This document shows positions 17,524-25,374 of a stretch of 64,000 nucleotides of DNA, one piece after another (the stretch's first letter is position 1; the number at the start of each line of letters is the position of its first letter). Source of the stretch: JACOMY01 sp046233115 (GTDB taxonomy: Bacteria; Pseudomonadota; Alphaproteobacteria; Kiloniellales; JACOMY01); contig JBJXHM010000010.1 of assembly GCA_046233115.1 (NCBI GenBank), forward strand, positions 186,001 to 250,000, in the 5' to 3' direction. Position numbers and translations under genes: made by a program. The notes beneath the pieces are model-generated. The model had not been told where the DNA came from and searched no databases. It worked only from the letters and a program-made list of their open reading frames with translations.

Positions 17524-17570
17524 CCTTCCGTTTTACGGAGCGCTGGGCGCTCTCGAACGCCAGCGGAAGG
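17524..17570 (+). promoter_or_regulatory. Nested stem-loop that can sequester the ribosome binding site of the next gene
   Basis: CCTTCCG (17524-17530) pairs with CGGAAGG (17564-17570). Inside lies a perfect GAGCGC (17538-17543)/GCGCTC (17547-17552) hairpin. The outer 3' arm overlaps the start of the GGAAGGAGAG ribosome binding site of the gene at 17585, so pairing would partly hide it. It is the only notable element in the 102-base gap after cysG. Confidence 0.4.
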
Positions 17571-17584
17571 AGAGAGCGGCAGCG

Positions 17585-18901
17585 ATGGCACGGGACGCGG
17601 ACGGCATCACCTATCTGCTCTGGCACGACCTGGTCGGCATCACGCGCACTCGCGGCGTGCCGAGCCGTAGCCTGTCGGACCGGGCGGCGCACGGCCTGGG
17701 CTGGGCCTGCGCCGGCCAGGCGCTGACCCCCTTCGAGGACATCGTCGACAACCCCTGGGGTCCGATGGACGAGGTGCGCCAGACCCCGGACCTGGAGACC
17801 CGCTTCACCATTCCCGGCAATGACACGGCGCCGCCGCTCTCGGCCGTGATCTGCGATTCGCTGGCCGACAACGGCACCCCCTGGAGCTGCTGCGGGCGCA
17901 GCTTCCTGAAGGCCGCACTGGAGGACCTGAAGACGGAGACCGGCCTCTCGGTGGTCTCGGCGGTGGAGCACGAGTACTCGCTGGAGGGGCCGGCAATCGT
18001 CGCCCGTACCCCCTTCTCGCTGGCCGCCGCACGCGAGGTGCAGCCCTACCTCCTGGAGCTGGAGCATTGCCTCCGCGCGGTCGGGGCCGAGCCCTTCTCG
18101 ATCGAGCCGGAGTACGGCCTCGGCCAGTACGAGGTGGCCGGCTCGCCGGTCTTGGGCCTGGCCGGCGCCGACGTCAGCTTGATCACGCGTGAGACCATCC
18201 GCGCCGTCGCCCAGCGGCACGGGCTTGCCGCCTCCTTCACCCCCAAGCCGACACCCGACGCGGTCGGCAACGGCGCCCACCTGCACATCAGCCTGGCCGA
18301 TGAGACCGGGCGCAACGTGGCCTACGAGGCCGGCGCGCCGCTGAGCCTAAGCCCGCTGGCCCGGCACTTCGCCGCCGGCATCTTGGCGCACCTGAACGCC
18401 CTGGTCGCCTTCACCGCGCCGGCCCCGATCTCCTACCACCGGCTGGGGCCGCACCACTGGAGTTGCGGCTTCCGTGCGATCGGCCTGCAGAACCGCGAGG
18501 CCGCGATCCGGGTCATCCCCGGCCGCGGCGACAAGGCGGGCCGGCGCAAGGGCCACAACCTGGAGTTCCGGCCGATCGACGGCATCGCCTCGCCCTACCT
18601 GGCGCTGGGCGTGCTGGTTCGGGCGGGGCTGGAGGGCATCCGCGGCAAGCTGGAGCTGATGGAGCCGCTGACCGGCGACCCGGCCGACCTGACCGAGGCC
18701 GAGCGGACGGCCCGCGGCATCGCGATACTGCCCACCAGCCTGGAGGCAGCTCTCGCCGCGCTGGAGGCCGACACGACGGTCTGCGGCTGGTTCGGCCAGG
18801 ACTTCCTCGCCACCTACCTGGCGCTGAAGCGCTGGGAGGTCGACTTCGCCGCCAAGACCCCGACGGCAGAGCTCTTCGCCCGCTATCGCAGCGCCTACTG
18901 A
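17585..18901 (+). CDS. Glutamine-synthetase-like gamma-glutamyl ligase (FluG C-terminal-domain-like)
   Basis: 438-residue member of the glutamine synthetase superfamily, ligating an amine to glutamate (or related acid) with ATP. Metal and ATP residues are kept: SAVEHEYSL, EPEYGLGQYEV, GNGAHLHISL and NREAAIRVI. The flap that in true glutamine synthetase carries the ammonium-binding glutamate reads ISYHRLGPHHWSCG here, with no Glu, so ammonia is unlikely to be the substrate. The next gene is an amidohydrolase of the type fused to GS in fungal FluG. The start ATG 17585 has GGAAGGAG upstream within a possible hairpin. Substrate unknown; it directly follows the nitrate operon but need not belong to it. 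Confidence 0.88.
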   Translation: MARDADGITYLLWHDLVGITRTRGVPSRSLSDRAAHGLGWACAGQALTPFEDIVDNPWGPMDEVRQTPDLETRFTIPGNDTAPPLSAVICDSLADNGTPWSCCGRSFLKAALEDLKTETGLSVVSAVEHEYSLEGPAIVARTPFSLAAAREVQPYLLELEHCLRAVGAEPFSIEPEYGLGQYEVAGSPVLGLAGADVSLITRETIRAVAQRHGLAASFTPKPTPDAVGNGAHLHISLADETGRNVAYEAGAPLSLSPLARHFAAGILAHLNALVAFTAPAPISYHRLGPHHWSCGFRAIGLQNREAAIRVIPGRGDKAGRRKGHNLEFRPIDGIASPYLALGVLVRAGLEGIRGKLELMEPLTGDPADLTEAERTARGIAILPTSLEAALAALEADTTVCGWFGQDFLATYLALKRWEVDFAAKTPTAELFARYRSAY

Positions 18902-18913
18902 GAAGGCCGTCTC

Positions 18914-20053
18914 ATGACCGCAGAAAGCCCCCTCTTCGAAGGGTCGTGCATCGACCACCATTGCCACGGCGTTGTGCCGGAGGACCTGGAACGCGACGGC
19001 TTCGAGGCCCTGATGTCGGAGGCGCACCGGCCCAAGATCCCCGGCTGCAGCCAGTTCGACAAGCCGCTGGGCCTGGCCATCCGCCGCTTCTGCGCCCCGG
19101 TCCTGGACCTGGAGCCCTTCTGCACGCCCGACGCCTACCTGGAGCGGCGGGCCGCCCTGGGAGCGGTCGAGGTGAACCGCCGCCTGCTGCGCAGCGCACA
19201 GCTCAGCCAGCTCCTGATCGACAGCGGCCACCGCAGCGACTCGCTCCTGGGCGTCGAGGCCATGGCCGAGGCCTCGGGGAGCAGCACCCGCGAGGTGGTG
19301 CGGATCGAGGCAGTGATGGAGGAGGCTGCCCGCAGCGCCGGCAGCGCCGAGGAGCTGCTGGAGCGCTATGCCACTCTCTTGGAAGCGCGCGTCGCCAAGG
19401 CGGTGGGGCTGAAGTCGATCGTCGCCTACCGCTGCACCTTCCGGATCGAGCAGAGCCCGCCTAGCCGCGCCGAGACCCTCGCCGCCGCCGGGCGATGGCT
19501 GGCCCGGAACGAGAAGGACGGCTGGCACCGCCTGGAGGACGCAACGGTGATCCGCCACGGCCTCTTCCACGCGCTGGACCTCTGCCGGGCGCGCGGCTTC
19601 CCGCTGCAGCTTCACGTCGGGGTCGGCGACCGCGACGTCCGGATGCCCGACTGCGACCCCACGGTCTTCAGCCCCTTCCTGGAGCGGGCGGAGGAGCAGG
19701 GGGTCGCCGTCACCCTGCTGCACTGCTTCCCCTTCGTGCGCGAGGCGGCCTGGCTCGCCGAGGTCTTCTCCAACGTCTACTTCGACGTCGGCTTCACCCT
19801 GAACTTCACCGGCCCGCTGGCGCGGCGGAACCTGGAGGACGCGCTGGAGATGGGGCCCTTCTTCAAGCAGATCTATTCTTCCGACGCCTTCGGCCTGGCC
19901 GAGCTATACTACCTGGGCCGGGTCCAGTTCGATCGCAGCCTCAAGGCGATCTTCGACGACTGGATTGCCGAGGGCACCTGCACCGCCGCCGACGCCGAGC
20001 GCATCGCGACGATGATCACCCACCAGAACGTGGAGCGGATCTATCCGCTGTGA
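18914..20053 (+). CDS. Amidohydrolase family protein (FluG N-terminal-domain-like)
   Basis: 379-residue metal-dependent hydrolase of the amidohydrolase-2 class. Visible ligand candidates: HCH near the N-terminus (IDHHCHG, residues 14-19), His in LQLHVGVGDRD, His in TLLHCFPF and Asp in YSSDAFG, matching a TIM-barrel one- or two-metal site. The C-terminal GLAELYYLG and NVERIYPL motifs are seen in FluG-type hydrolases. It starts 12 bases after the GS-like gene, so the two are probably cotranscribed. In eukaryotic FluG and nodulin/GS fusions these two domains are joined in the opposite order. Likely processes an amide or decarboxylates a substrate linked to the ligase, an inference. Confidence 0.85.
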   Translation: MTAESPLFEGSCIDHHCHGVVPEDLERDGFEALMSEAHRPKIPGCSQFDKPLGLAIRRFCAPVLDLEPFCTPDAYLERRAALGAVEVNRRLLRSAQLSQLLIDSGHRSDSLLGVEAMAEASGSSTREVVRIEAVMEEAARSAGSAEELLERYATLLEARVAKAVGLKSIVAYRCTFRIEQSPPSRAETLAAAGRWLARNEKDGWHRLEDATVIRHGLFHALDLCRARGFPLQLHVGVGDRDVRMPDCDPTVFSPFLERAEEQGVAVTLLHCFPFVREAAWLAEVFSNVYFDVGFTLNFTGPLARRNLEDALEMGPFFKQIYSSDAFGLAELYYLGRVQFDRSLKAIFDDWIAEGTCTAADAERIATMITHQNVERIYPL

Positions 20054-20174
20054 TTCAGGTCCGCCCTCACCTTTGGCAAGTCAGCTTTTCACGGAATGGG
20101 TCTTCCCCGGCATCATCGCGGCCAGGATAACGGAAGGATAGCCAAGCCGATCAGAACCGCCGAGGGAGACCTTC

Positions 20175-21368
20175 ATGCACGGCACTGCCGTAGAGACCGA
20201 CAGCGAGACCGCTGCGCCCCTGTTCCTCTCGCCCTTCACGCTGCGGGGGATGGAGGTGAAGAACCGCTGCGTGGTCTCGCCGATGTGCATGTACAGTGCC
20301 AGCGACGGCCTGGCCGACGACTTCCACCTGGCCCACATCGGCCGCTTCGCGCTCGGCGGGGCCGGGCTGGTCTTCGTCGAGGCGACCGCGGTCAGCGAGC
20401 GTGGCCGCATCACCCACGGCTGCCTCGGCCTCTGGTCGGACGCGCAGATCGCGCCCTTGGCCCGGATCGCCGGGCTGCTGCACCGACTGGACTGCAAGGC
20501 CGGGATCCAGCTTTCCCACTCCGGCTACAAGGGCTCGACCCAGCGCCCCTGGGAGGGCATGGGGCCACTGGGCGAGACCGACGCGGCCGCGCGCGGCGAG
20601 GCGCCTTGGAACGTGCAGGGCGTGACCGGCGATCCCTTCGACAGCGGTTGGGCCGTTCCCGAAGCGATCGGGCCGGACGATCTGGAGGAGATCGCCGAGG
20701 CCTTCGTGCAGGCGGCAAGGCGCGCCGACACGGCCGGCTTCGACATCGTCGAGGTCCACTGCGCCCACGGCTACCTGCTGCACTCCTTCCTCTCGCCGCT
20801 GGCGAACACGCGCAGCGACGCCTACGGCGGCGACCTGGAGGGGCGGATGCGCTTCCCGCTGGAGGTGGTGAGGCGGGTGCGCGCGGCCTGGCCGGCGGCG
20901 AAGCCGATCTCGGTCAGGATTTCCTCGGTCGACGGGGTCGATGTCGGCTGGTCGCTGGATGAGTCCATCGTCTTCGCAAAGCGTCTGAAGGCCCTGGGGG
21001 TCGACGTCATCGACTGCTCCTCCGGCGGCATGAAGCTGGAGCGCCAGCAGAACCTGCCGGCTCGCACGCCGGGCTTTCACCTGCCCTACGCCGAAGCGGT
21101 GCGCCGCGAGGCCGAGATCCCGGTGATCGCCGTCGGCCTGATCCGCACGCCGCATCTGGCCGAAGAGATCCTGCAGAGCGGCAAGGCCGACCTCATCGCG
21201 GTCGCGCGCGAAGCGCTGTTCCAGCCGAACTGGGCCAACCAGACCGCGCTGGAGCTGGCCGGCGGCACTGCCTGGGACCTCTGGCCGGAGCAGTTCGGCT
21301 GGTGGCTGAAGCGGCGGGCGCGGCAGCAAAAGGACAGCTACGGACCCGATCGGGAGGAGAAGGCATGA
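20175..21368 (+). CDS. Old Yellow Enzyme family NADH:flavin oxidoreductase (YqjM-like)
   Basis: 397-residue FMN TIM-barrel oxidoreductase that reduces activated C=C bonds. The N-terminal SPMCMYSASDG carries the Cys characteristic of the YqjM subclass. Later come VEVHCAHGYLLHSFLSPLAN, substrate/FMN contacts NTRSDAYGGDLEGRMRFPLEV, and the C-terminal phosphate-binding IAVGLIRTPHLAEEIL. The usual AAHGYL is CAHGYL here. The C-terminal tail (WWLKRRARQQKDSY) is slightly extended. It follows the amidohydrolase by 121 bases and overlaps the next gene by four bases (ATGA). The natural substrate is unknown. Confidence 0.92.
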   Translation: MHGTAVETDSETAAPLFLSPFTLRGMEVKNRCVVSPMCMYSASDGLADDFHLAHIGRFALGGAGLVFVEATAVSERGRITHGCLGLWSDAQIAPLARIAGLLHRLDCKAGIQLSHSGYKGSTQRPWEGMGPLGETDAAARGEAPWNVQGVTGDPFDSGWAVPEAIGPDDLEEIAEAFVQAARRADTAGFDIVEVHCAHGYLLHSFLSPLANTRSDAYGGDLEGRMRFPLEVVRRVRAAWPAAKPISVRISSVDGVDVGWSLDESIVFAKRLKALGVDVIDCSSGGMKLERQQNLPARTPGFHLPYAEAVRREAEIPVIAVGLIRTPHLAEEILQSGKADLIAVAREALFQPNWANQTALELAGGTAWDLWPEQFGWWLKRRARQQKDSYGPDREEKA

Positions 21369-22027
21369 GAAAGCTCGTACACCTGCTGAAGCGCCAAGAG
21401 GGCATCGAGGTCCCGGACTTCCAGGAGGAAATGCTGCGCTTGCGGCAGGAGGACCCGGCCCTGCCGGCCGACGTCGCCTACTGCCAGTCGCACACCCTGC
21501 TGAAGGGCTACGGCCGCGGCGACCTGTTGAGCGACGTGGTCGAGGAGTTCACCTTCCCCTCGGCCGAGACCTGCACCGCCTTCCGCGCCTCACCGGTCTA
21601 CGCCGCGCTGTGGGAGCGCCGCCTGCCGATCATCGAGGGCGCGCGCAGCATCATCCTGCCGGTGGTCGCCCACCTGGTGAAGGCCGAGCCGGTGCCGGAG
21701 AACGCGGTCAAGAACATTGAGTACGTGACCTGCCGGGCCGGCATGGCGCTGGAGCCCTTCCAGCGCCACTGGCGCGAGGTGCACGGTCCGCTCGGCGCCT
21801 CGATCCCCTCGGTGCTGCGCTACGAGCAGTACCACAGCGCGCCGGAGGCCTACGTCCCCGGCCAGCCGCCGCGCTACGACGGCCTGGCTGTCACCTGGTT
21901 CGAGTCGACCCAGGCCATGCGCGACGGTGCCGAGACCGAGGCCTACCGCATCACCCGCGAAGACGAGCCCTGCTTCCTACACGGCCACCTGCCGATCATC
22001 ATCACCCGCGAGGTGCTGAAGCAGTAG
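21365..22027 (+). CDS. EthD-like dimeric alpha-beta barrel protein
   Basis: 220 residues with two ferredoxin-like halves. The first begins MRKLVHLLKRQEGIEVPDFQEEM. The second begins KNIEYVTCRAGMALEPFQRHWREVHGPL, the typical EthD signature with a HWREVHGPL core. EthD family members accompany catabolic oxidoreductases and some act as decarboxylases, dehydratases or cyclases in small-molecule pathways. Start overlaps the OYE stop (ATGA), so it is translationally coupled and very probably works in the same pathway. Substrate not deducible. Confidence 0.85.
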   Translation: MRKLVHLLKRQEGIEVPDFQEEMLRLRQEDPALPADVAYCQSHTLLKGYGRGDLLSDVVEEFTFPSAETCTAFRASPVYAALWERRLPIIEGARSIILPVVAHLVKAEPVPENAVKNIEYVTCRAGMALEPFQRHWREVHGPLGASIPSVLRYEQYHSAPEAYVPGQPPRYDGLAVTWFESTQAMRDGAETEAYRITREDEPCFLHGHLPIIITREVLKQ

Positions 22028-22142
22028 GTCCTGAAACAGATCGCGATCGGATCGACTCATCTGACCGCGCGCGTGCGCTCAATCTTTCGAAGCAGTGCTG
22101 CGGCTGAGGCGGGCTCTTGCGTTCTGTTTCTGGAAACGTTGC

Positions 22143-22223
22143 GTGGTCCTACGGTCAAGCCGTAGGACGACAAAATCAAAAACATCAACCAGTTGTCGTC
22201 CTACGGCTTGACCGTAGGACCAC
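22143..22223. repeat. Perfect 31-bp inverted repeat made of two mirrored palindromes (REP/BIME-like)
   Basis: Arms 22143-22173 and 22193-22223 are exact reverse complements over 31 bases, separated by a 19-base A-rich loop. Each arm is itself a hairpin: GTCCTACGG and CCGTAGGAC with a 5-base spacer (22146-22168 and 22198-22220), so the nine-base unit occurs four times in 81 bases. It lies between convergent genes (EthD-like, plus; AhpD-like, minus) and could serve as a bidirectional terminator. The nested design is like paired REP elements. Confidence 0.8.
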
Positions 22224-22278
22224 TCTCCCTTTGCCCGCTATCAAAGAATGGAGCACGGTCATCTCACCGAAAGCGGCG

Positions 22279-22689
22279 TCAGGACTTGACCTGGAAGACC
22301 TCGTCCACGGGGAGCTGCATGGCGGTCACCAGGTGGTTGGTCTGCGCCGCCAGGCCGATGATCGCCACCAGCTCCGCATGCTGCTCCAGCGTCATGCCCT
22401 TGGCCTTGGCCGCGGCGGTGTGGGAGTGCACGCAGTAGGAACAGCCATTGGCGGTGGAGACGGCGATGTAGATCATCTCCTGCACCACCGGATCCAGCGC
22501 GGTCTCGCCGGTCATCACCTCTTTCAGGCTTTCCCAGGTCCGCTTCAAGGTCGCCGGATCATTGGCCAGCCCGCGCCAGAAGTTGTTGATGAAGTCTGTC
22601 TTGCGGGTCGCGCGGAGGTCGTCGAAGACCGCCTTCACCGCCGGATTGGCTTCCGCCTCCGCGTCCGTCACCAGCTTCACCGTCGCCAT
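22279..22689 (-). CDS. Carboxymuconolactone decarboxylase/AhpD family protein
   Basis: 136-residue all-helical protein of the AhpD/CMD family. It has the redox motif ANGCSYCVHSHTAAAKAKGM with the CxxC-x2-3-H pattern (about residues 81-88), so it is more likely a peroxidase-type thiol protein than a true decarboxylase. The frame extends to 22767, but the extra residues come from repeat DNA; ATG 22689 follows GGGAGAGAG on the minus strand. It stands alone between two perfect 31-bp inverted repeats, downstream of the ABC operon. Function in the cell unknown. Confidence 0.88.
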   Translation of the reverse strand: MATVKLVTDAEAEANPAVKAVFDDLRATRKTDFINNFWRGLANDPATLKRTWESLKEVMTGETALDPVVQEMIYIAVSTANGCSYCVHSHTAAAKAKGMTLEQHAELVAIIGLAAQTNHLVTAMQLPVDEVFQVKS

Positions 22690-22735
22690 GTCTCTCTCCC
22701 TCTGTTCGTTCGGGCGCGTAGGCACGCGCCATTCG

Positions 22736-22811
22736 GCACCGGCCCGCTCCCCCACCCGGCCACCCAATAAGATACTGTCGTGGGTGGCCGGGTGGGGGAG
22801 CGGGCCGGTGC
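22736..22811. repeat. Second perfect 31-bp inverted repeat, probable terminator of the ABC operon
   Basis: Arms 22736-22766 and 22781-22811 are exact reverse complements over 31 very G+C-rich bases (core CCCGCTCCCCCACCCGGCC, inverted in the second arm), with a 14-base A/T-richer loop. It lies 30 bases past the end of the minus-strand sugar ABC operon and 47 bases before the AhpD-like start. Its sequence is unrelated to the repeat at 22143-22223 although the arm length is identical. Confidence 0.75.
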
Positions 22812-22840
22812 AGCCAAGCGGAAACCCCGTTTCCGCAGAA

Positions 22841-24337
22841 TCAATGCACCGCGGCGTACATGATCTTCTCCTCCGTCGCCTCGACCGGCGAGAGCTCCTC
22901 GACGATGCGGCCCTGGCGGCAGACCAGGATGCGGTCGGAGAGGTTCAGCACCTCGGGCAGGTATGAGGAGATCATCACCACGGCGAGGCCCTGGTCGGCC
23001 AAGCCGTTGATCAGCTCGTGGATCTCGGCGATGGCGGCAACGTCGACGCCGCGCGTCGGCTCGTCGAAGATCACCAGGCGCGGCTTCTGCACCAGGCCCT
23101 TGCCGATCACCACCTTCTGCTGGTTGCCGCCGGAGAGCTCGACCACGCGGGCGTCGGCGTTGATCGCCTTGATGTTGAGACGGCCGGTCCACTCCTCCGC
23201 CAGCTCGCGGACCGAGCGATTTCGGACCAGGAAGCCCTGCCCCTTCGGTGCCGAGAGCAGGCCGCCGAAGAGATTCTCGCCGATCGACATGGTCTCGAAA
23301 AAGCCCTCGGCCTTGCGGTCCTCGGTCACGTAGACGATGCGGTCCTTAACCGCCTCGGCCGGGGTGTAGTAGCGCACCGGCCTATCGTCGAGCCGGATCG
23401 TGCCGCCGCGCAGGAAGTCGCGCTTGTAGATGCCGGCGACGACCTTGAAGGTCTCGGTGCGGCCCGAGCCGATCAGGCCGAAGACGCCGGTCACCTGCCC
23501 CTCGAAAATCGAGAAGGAGGTGTTGCGCACGCTATGGCCCATCGAGATGTCCTGCACCGACAGCACCTTGTGGCCGGGCTTGCGGAGCTGGGCGGCGTCG
23601 CGCTTGCGGTAGAGTTCGCCGGAGAGGGTGCGGCCGACCATGGCGGCGATGATGCGGTCGCGATCGAAGGTCGAGGTGTCGCCGCTGGCCACCACCTCGC
23701 CGTCGCGCAGCACGGTGATGCGGTCGGAGATCTGCAAGGCCTCCTCCAGGGCGTGGCTGATGAAGACGATGGCGACGCCGCGCCCCTTCAGCCGGTTCAA
23801 GAGCGCGAAGAAGTGGCGCTTCTCCTCCGGCGTCAGCGAGGCGGTGGGCTCGTCGAAGATGATGACCTTGGCCTCGTGGTGCACGGCGCGGGCGATCTCG
23901 ACGAGCTGCCGGCCGGCGGCGCCCAGGGTCTCGACCATGGCGGTGGGATCGACCGAGAAGTTCAGCGACTGCAGGAACTGCTGGGCCGAGATGTAGGTGC
24001 CGCGCAGCCGGTTCAGGAACTTCTCCGAGCCCAGGTAGAGGTTTTGCGCCACCGTCATCGAGGGCACCAAGCTGGTCTCCTGGAACACCATGGCGATGCC
24101 GGCCTGCAGCGCCTGGTGCGGGTTGGCGAAGCGGACCTCGCGGCCCTGGTAGGTCATCCGCCCGCTGCTGGGCTCGACCACCCCGGCCATGACCTTGGTC
24201 AGGGTCGACTTACCGGCGCCGTTCTCACCCACCAGCGCATGGATCTCGCCCTCGCGCAGGTCGAAGTCGACCTCCTTCACCGCCGGTACGCTGCGGTAGG
24301 TCTTGGTGATCCGCTCCATACTGACGATGGTCTGCAT
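22841..24337 (-). CDS. Sugar-type ABC transporter ATPase (RbsA/MglA-like, two domains)
   Basis: 498-residue ATPase with two ABC domains, energising import by the two permeases of this operon. Domain 1 has Walker A VGENGAGKSTL, a divergent signature region LGAAGRQLVEIARAV and Walker B VIIFDEPTASLT. Domain 2 lacks a proper Walker A (GLIGSGRTETFKV), typical of the RbsA family, but keeps signature LSGGNQQKVVIGKGL and LVIFDEPTRGVDV. Start ATG 24337 overlaps the stop of the propeller gene (TGATG). Last gene of the operon. Confidence 0.93.
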   Translation of the reverse strand: MQTIVSMERITKTYRSVPAVKEVDFDLREGEIHALVGENGAGKSTLTKVMAGVVEPSSGRMTYQGREVRFANPHQALQAGIAMVFQETSLVPSMTVAQNLYLGSEKFLNRLRGTYISAQQFLQSLNFSVDPTAMVETLGAAGRQLVEIARAVHHEAKVIIFDEPTASLTPEEKRHFFALLNRLKGRGVAIVFISHALEEALQISDRITVLRDGEVVASGDTSTFDRDRIIAAMVGRTLSGELYRKRDAAQLRKPGHKVLSVQDISMGHSVRNTSFSIFEGQVTGVFGLIGSGRTETFKVVAGIYKRDFLRGGTIRLDDRPVRYYTPAEAVKDRIVYVTEDRKAEGFFETMSIGENLFGGLLSAPKGQGFLVRNRSVRELAEEWTGRLNIKAINADARVVELSGGNQQKVVIGKGLVQKPRLVIFDEPTRGVDVAAIAEIHELINGLADQGLAVVMISSYLPEVLNLSDRILVCRQGRIVEELSPVEATEEKIMYAAVH

Positions 24338-25374
24338 CACGCCACCTCCACCGTCAGCACGCAGTCGCCGCCCTTGCTGGCGACCAGCACCCGGCCATCG
24401 CGCTCCACCGCGGCAGTCACGCCGTGACGGCTGCCGTTGGCGCGGCTGTGCAGGCTGGCCTGCGGCTCCAGGTCGGGTCCCAGGCGCACCACCAGGCCGT
24501 AGGAGCGGCTGGGCGCCCAGGCCTTGTGCACGCCCATGGTGCGGATGCCGCCGCACTGTAGCGGCTCCAGGAAGCTGCGCCCGGAGGCAAGCGCCGGCGC
24601 GATCCAGAAGTCGCGCGGCACGCTGGCCATCATGTCGAGGCGGTAGTGTGTCTCCTGCAGCACCATCTCGATCAGACGGTTGCGCGGCGCGAAGACCGAG
24701 AGCCAGGCGCCGCCGCCGGCCGCGGGCGCGAGCCTGGCCGGATAGCCCGGCAGGTGCGCCAGCACCGGCTGCTGCCTGCCGCCCTTGCCAATCCGGACCA
24801 GCCGGTGCCGCCAGCTCTCGCTGACCACGACCGCCTCGCCCTCGGGCAGCAGGCCGTAGGGCCAGGCAAGCCCGGCCGCCACCCGCTCGAAGTCGCCGCC
24901 GGGCCGGCGCCGCCAGAGCGCTCCTGCGGCGTTCTTCTCCATCAGGTCGGCGACCCAGGCCGAGGGCGGATGGCGGTCGGAGCCGTTGGCGAGCCAGAGC
25001 GTGCCGTCGGCGCCGTAGGCCAGCGCAGTGATGCAGGCCAGCCCCTGCGGCAGCGCCACCGCCTTGCCGTCCTCGATCAGGCCGCCCTCTTCCAGGGCCA
25101 GCGCCAGGCGGCCGTCGCCGTCGGAGGCAAGTGCGGTGATCGGGCTGCCGAAACGCTCCAGCAGACTCGGCGCCGTCCCCTCTTCCAGCACGATGAGGTC
25201 GGGACCGCTGGTCGCCAGCAGCCGGCCGCCGGCCAGGCAAAGGTTGTCGGGTGCGGACAGCGCGGCCAGGACCGGCGCATCCTCCAGCGCGGTGTCGGCG
25301 CGGAAGGCGCCGTCCAGCGGCGGGATGGTGACGGCGCGGCCGCGGAAGACGTCGAGGATGGGGTCGAGGATCAC
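24337..25374 (-). CDS. SMP-30/strictosidine-synthase-like beta-propeller protein
   Basis: 345-residue protein with repeated propeller blade sequences (SAPDNLCLAGGRLLATS, ITALASDGDGRLALAL, ITALAYGADGTLWLANGS, AWPYGLLPEGEAVVVSES, GVTAAVERDGRVLVASKGGD). This fold is used by gluconolactonase, regucalcin and strictosidine synthase. There is no signal peptide, so it is cytoplasmic. It overlaps the upstream permease-propeller fusion by four bases and the ATPase by one base, so it is clearly part of the transporter operon. A lactonase acting on the imported compound is the simplest idea, but catalytic residues could not be assigned with certainty. Confidence 0.8.
   Translation of the reverse strand: MILDPILDVFRGRAVTIPPLDGAFRADTALEDAPVLAALSAPDNLCLAGGRLLATSGPDLIVLEEGTAPSLLERFGSPITALASDGDGRLALALEEGGLIEDGKAVALPQGLACITALAYGADGTLWLANGSDRHPPSAWVADLMEKNAAGALWRRRPGGDFERVAAGLAWPYGLLPEGEAVVVSESWRHRLVRIGKGGRQQPVLAHLPGYPARLAPAAGGGAWLSVFAPRNRLIEMVLQETHYRLDMMASVPRDFWIAPALASGRSFLEPLQCGGIRTMGVHKAWAPSRSYGLVVRLGPDLEPQASLHSRANGSRHGVTAAVERDGRVLVASKGGDCVLTVEVA

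Noticed and set aside
22143..22811. The two 31-bp inverted repeats as ends of an insertion sequence or MITE carrying the AhpD-like gene, or as a CRISPR remnant
   Set aside because: The two repeats differ in sequence, each is a self-contained hairpin rather than one end of a pair, no transposase or target-site duplication is visible, and there are no spacer-repeat units.
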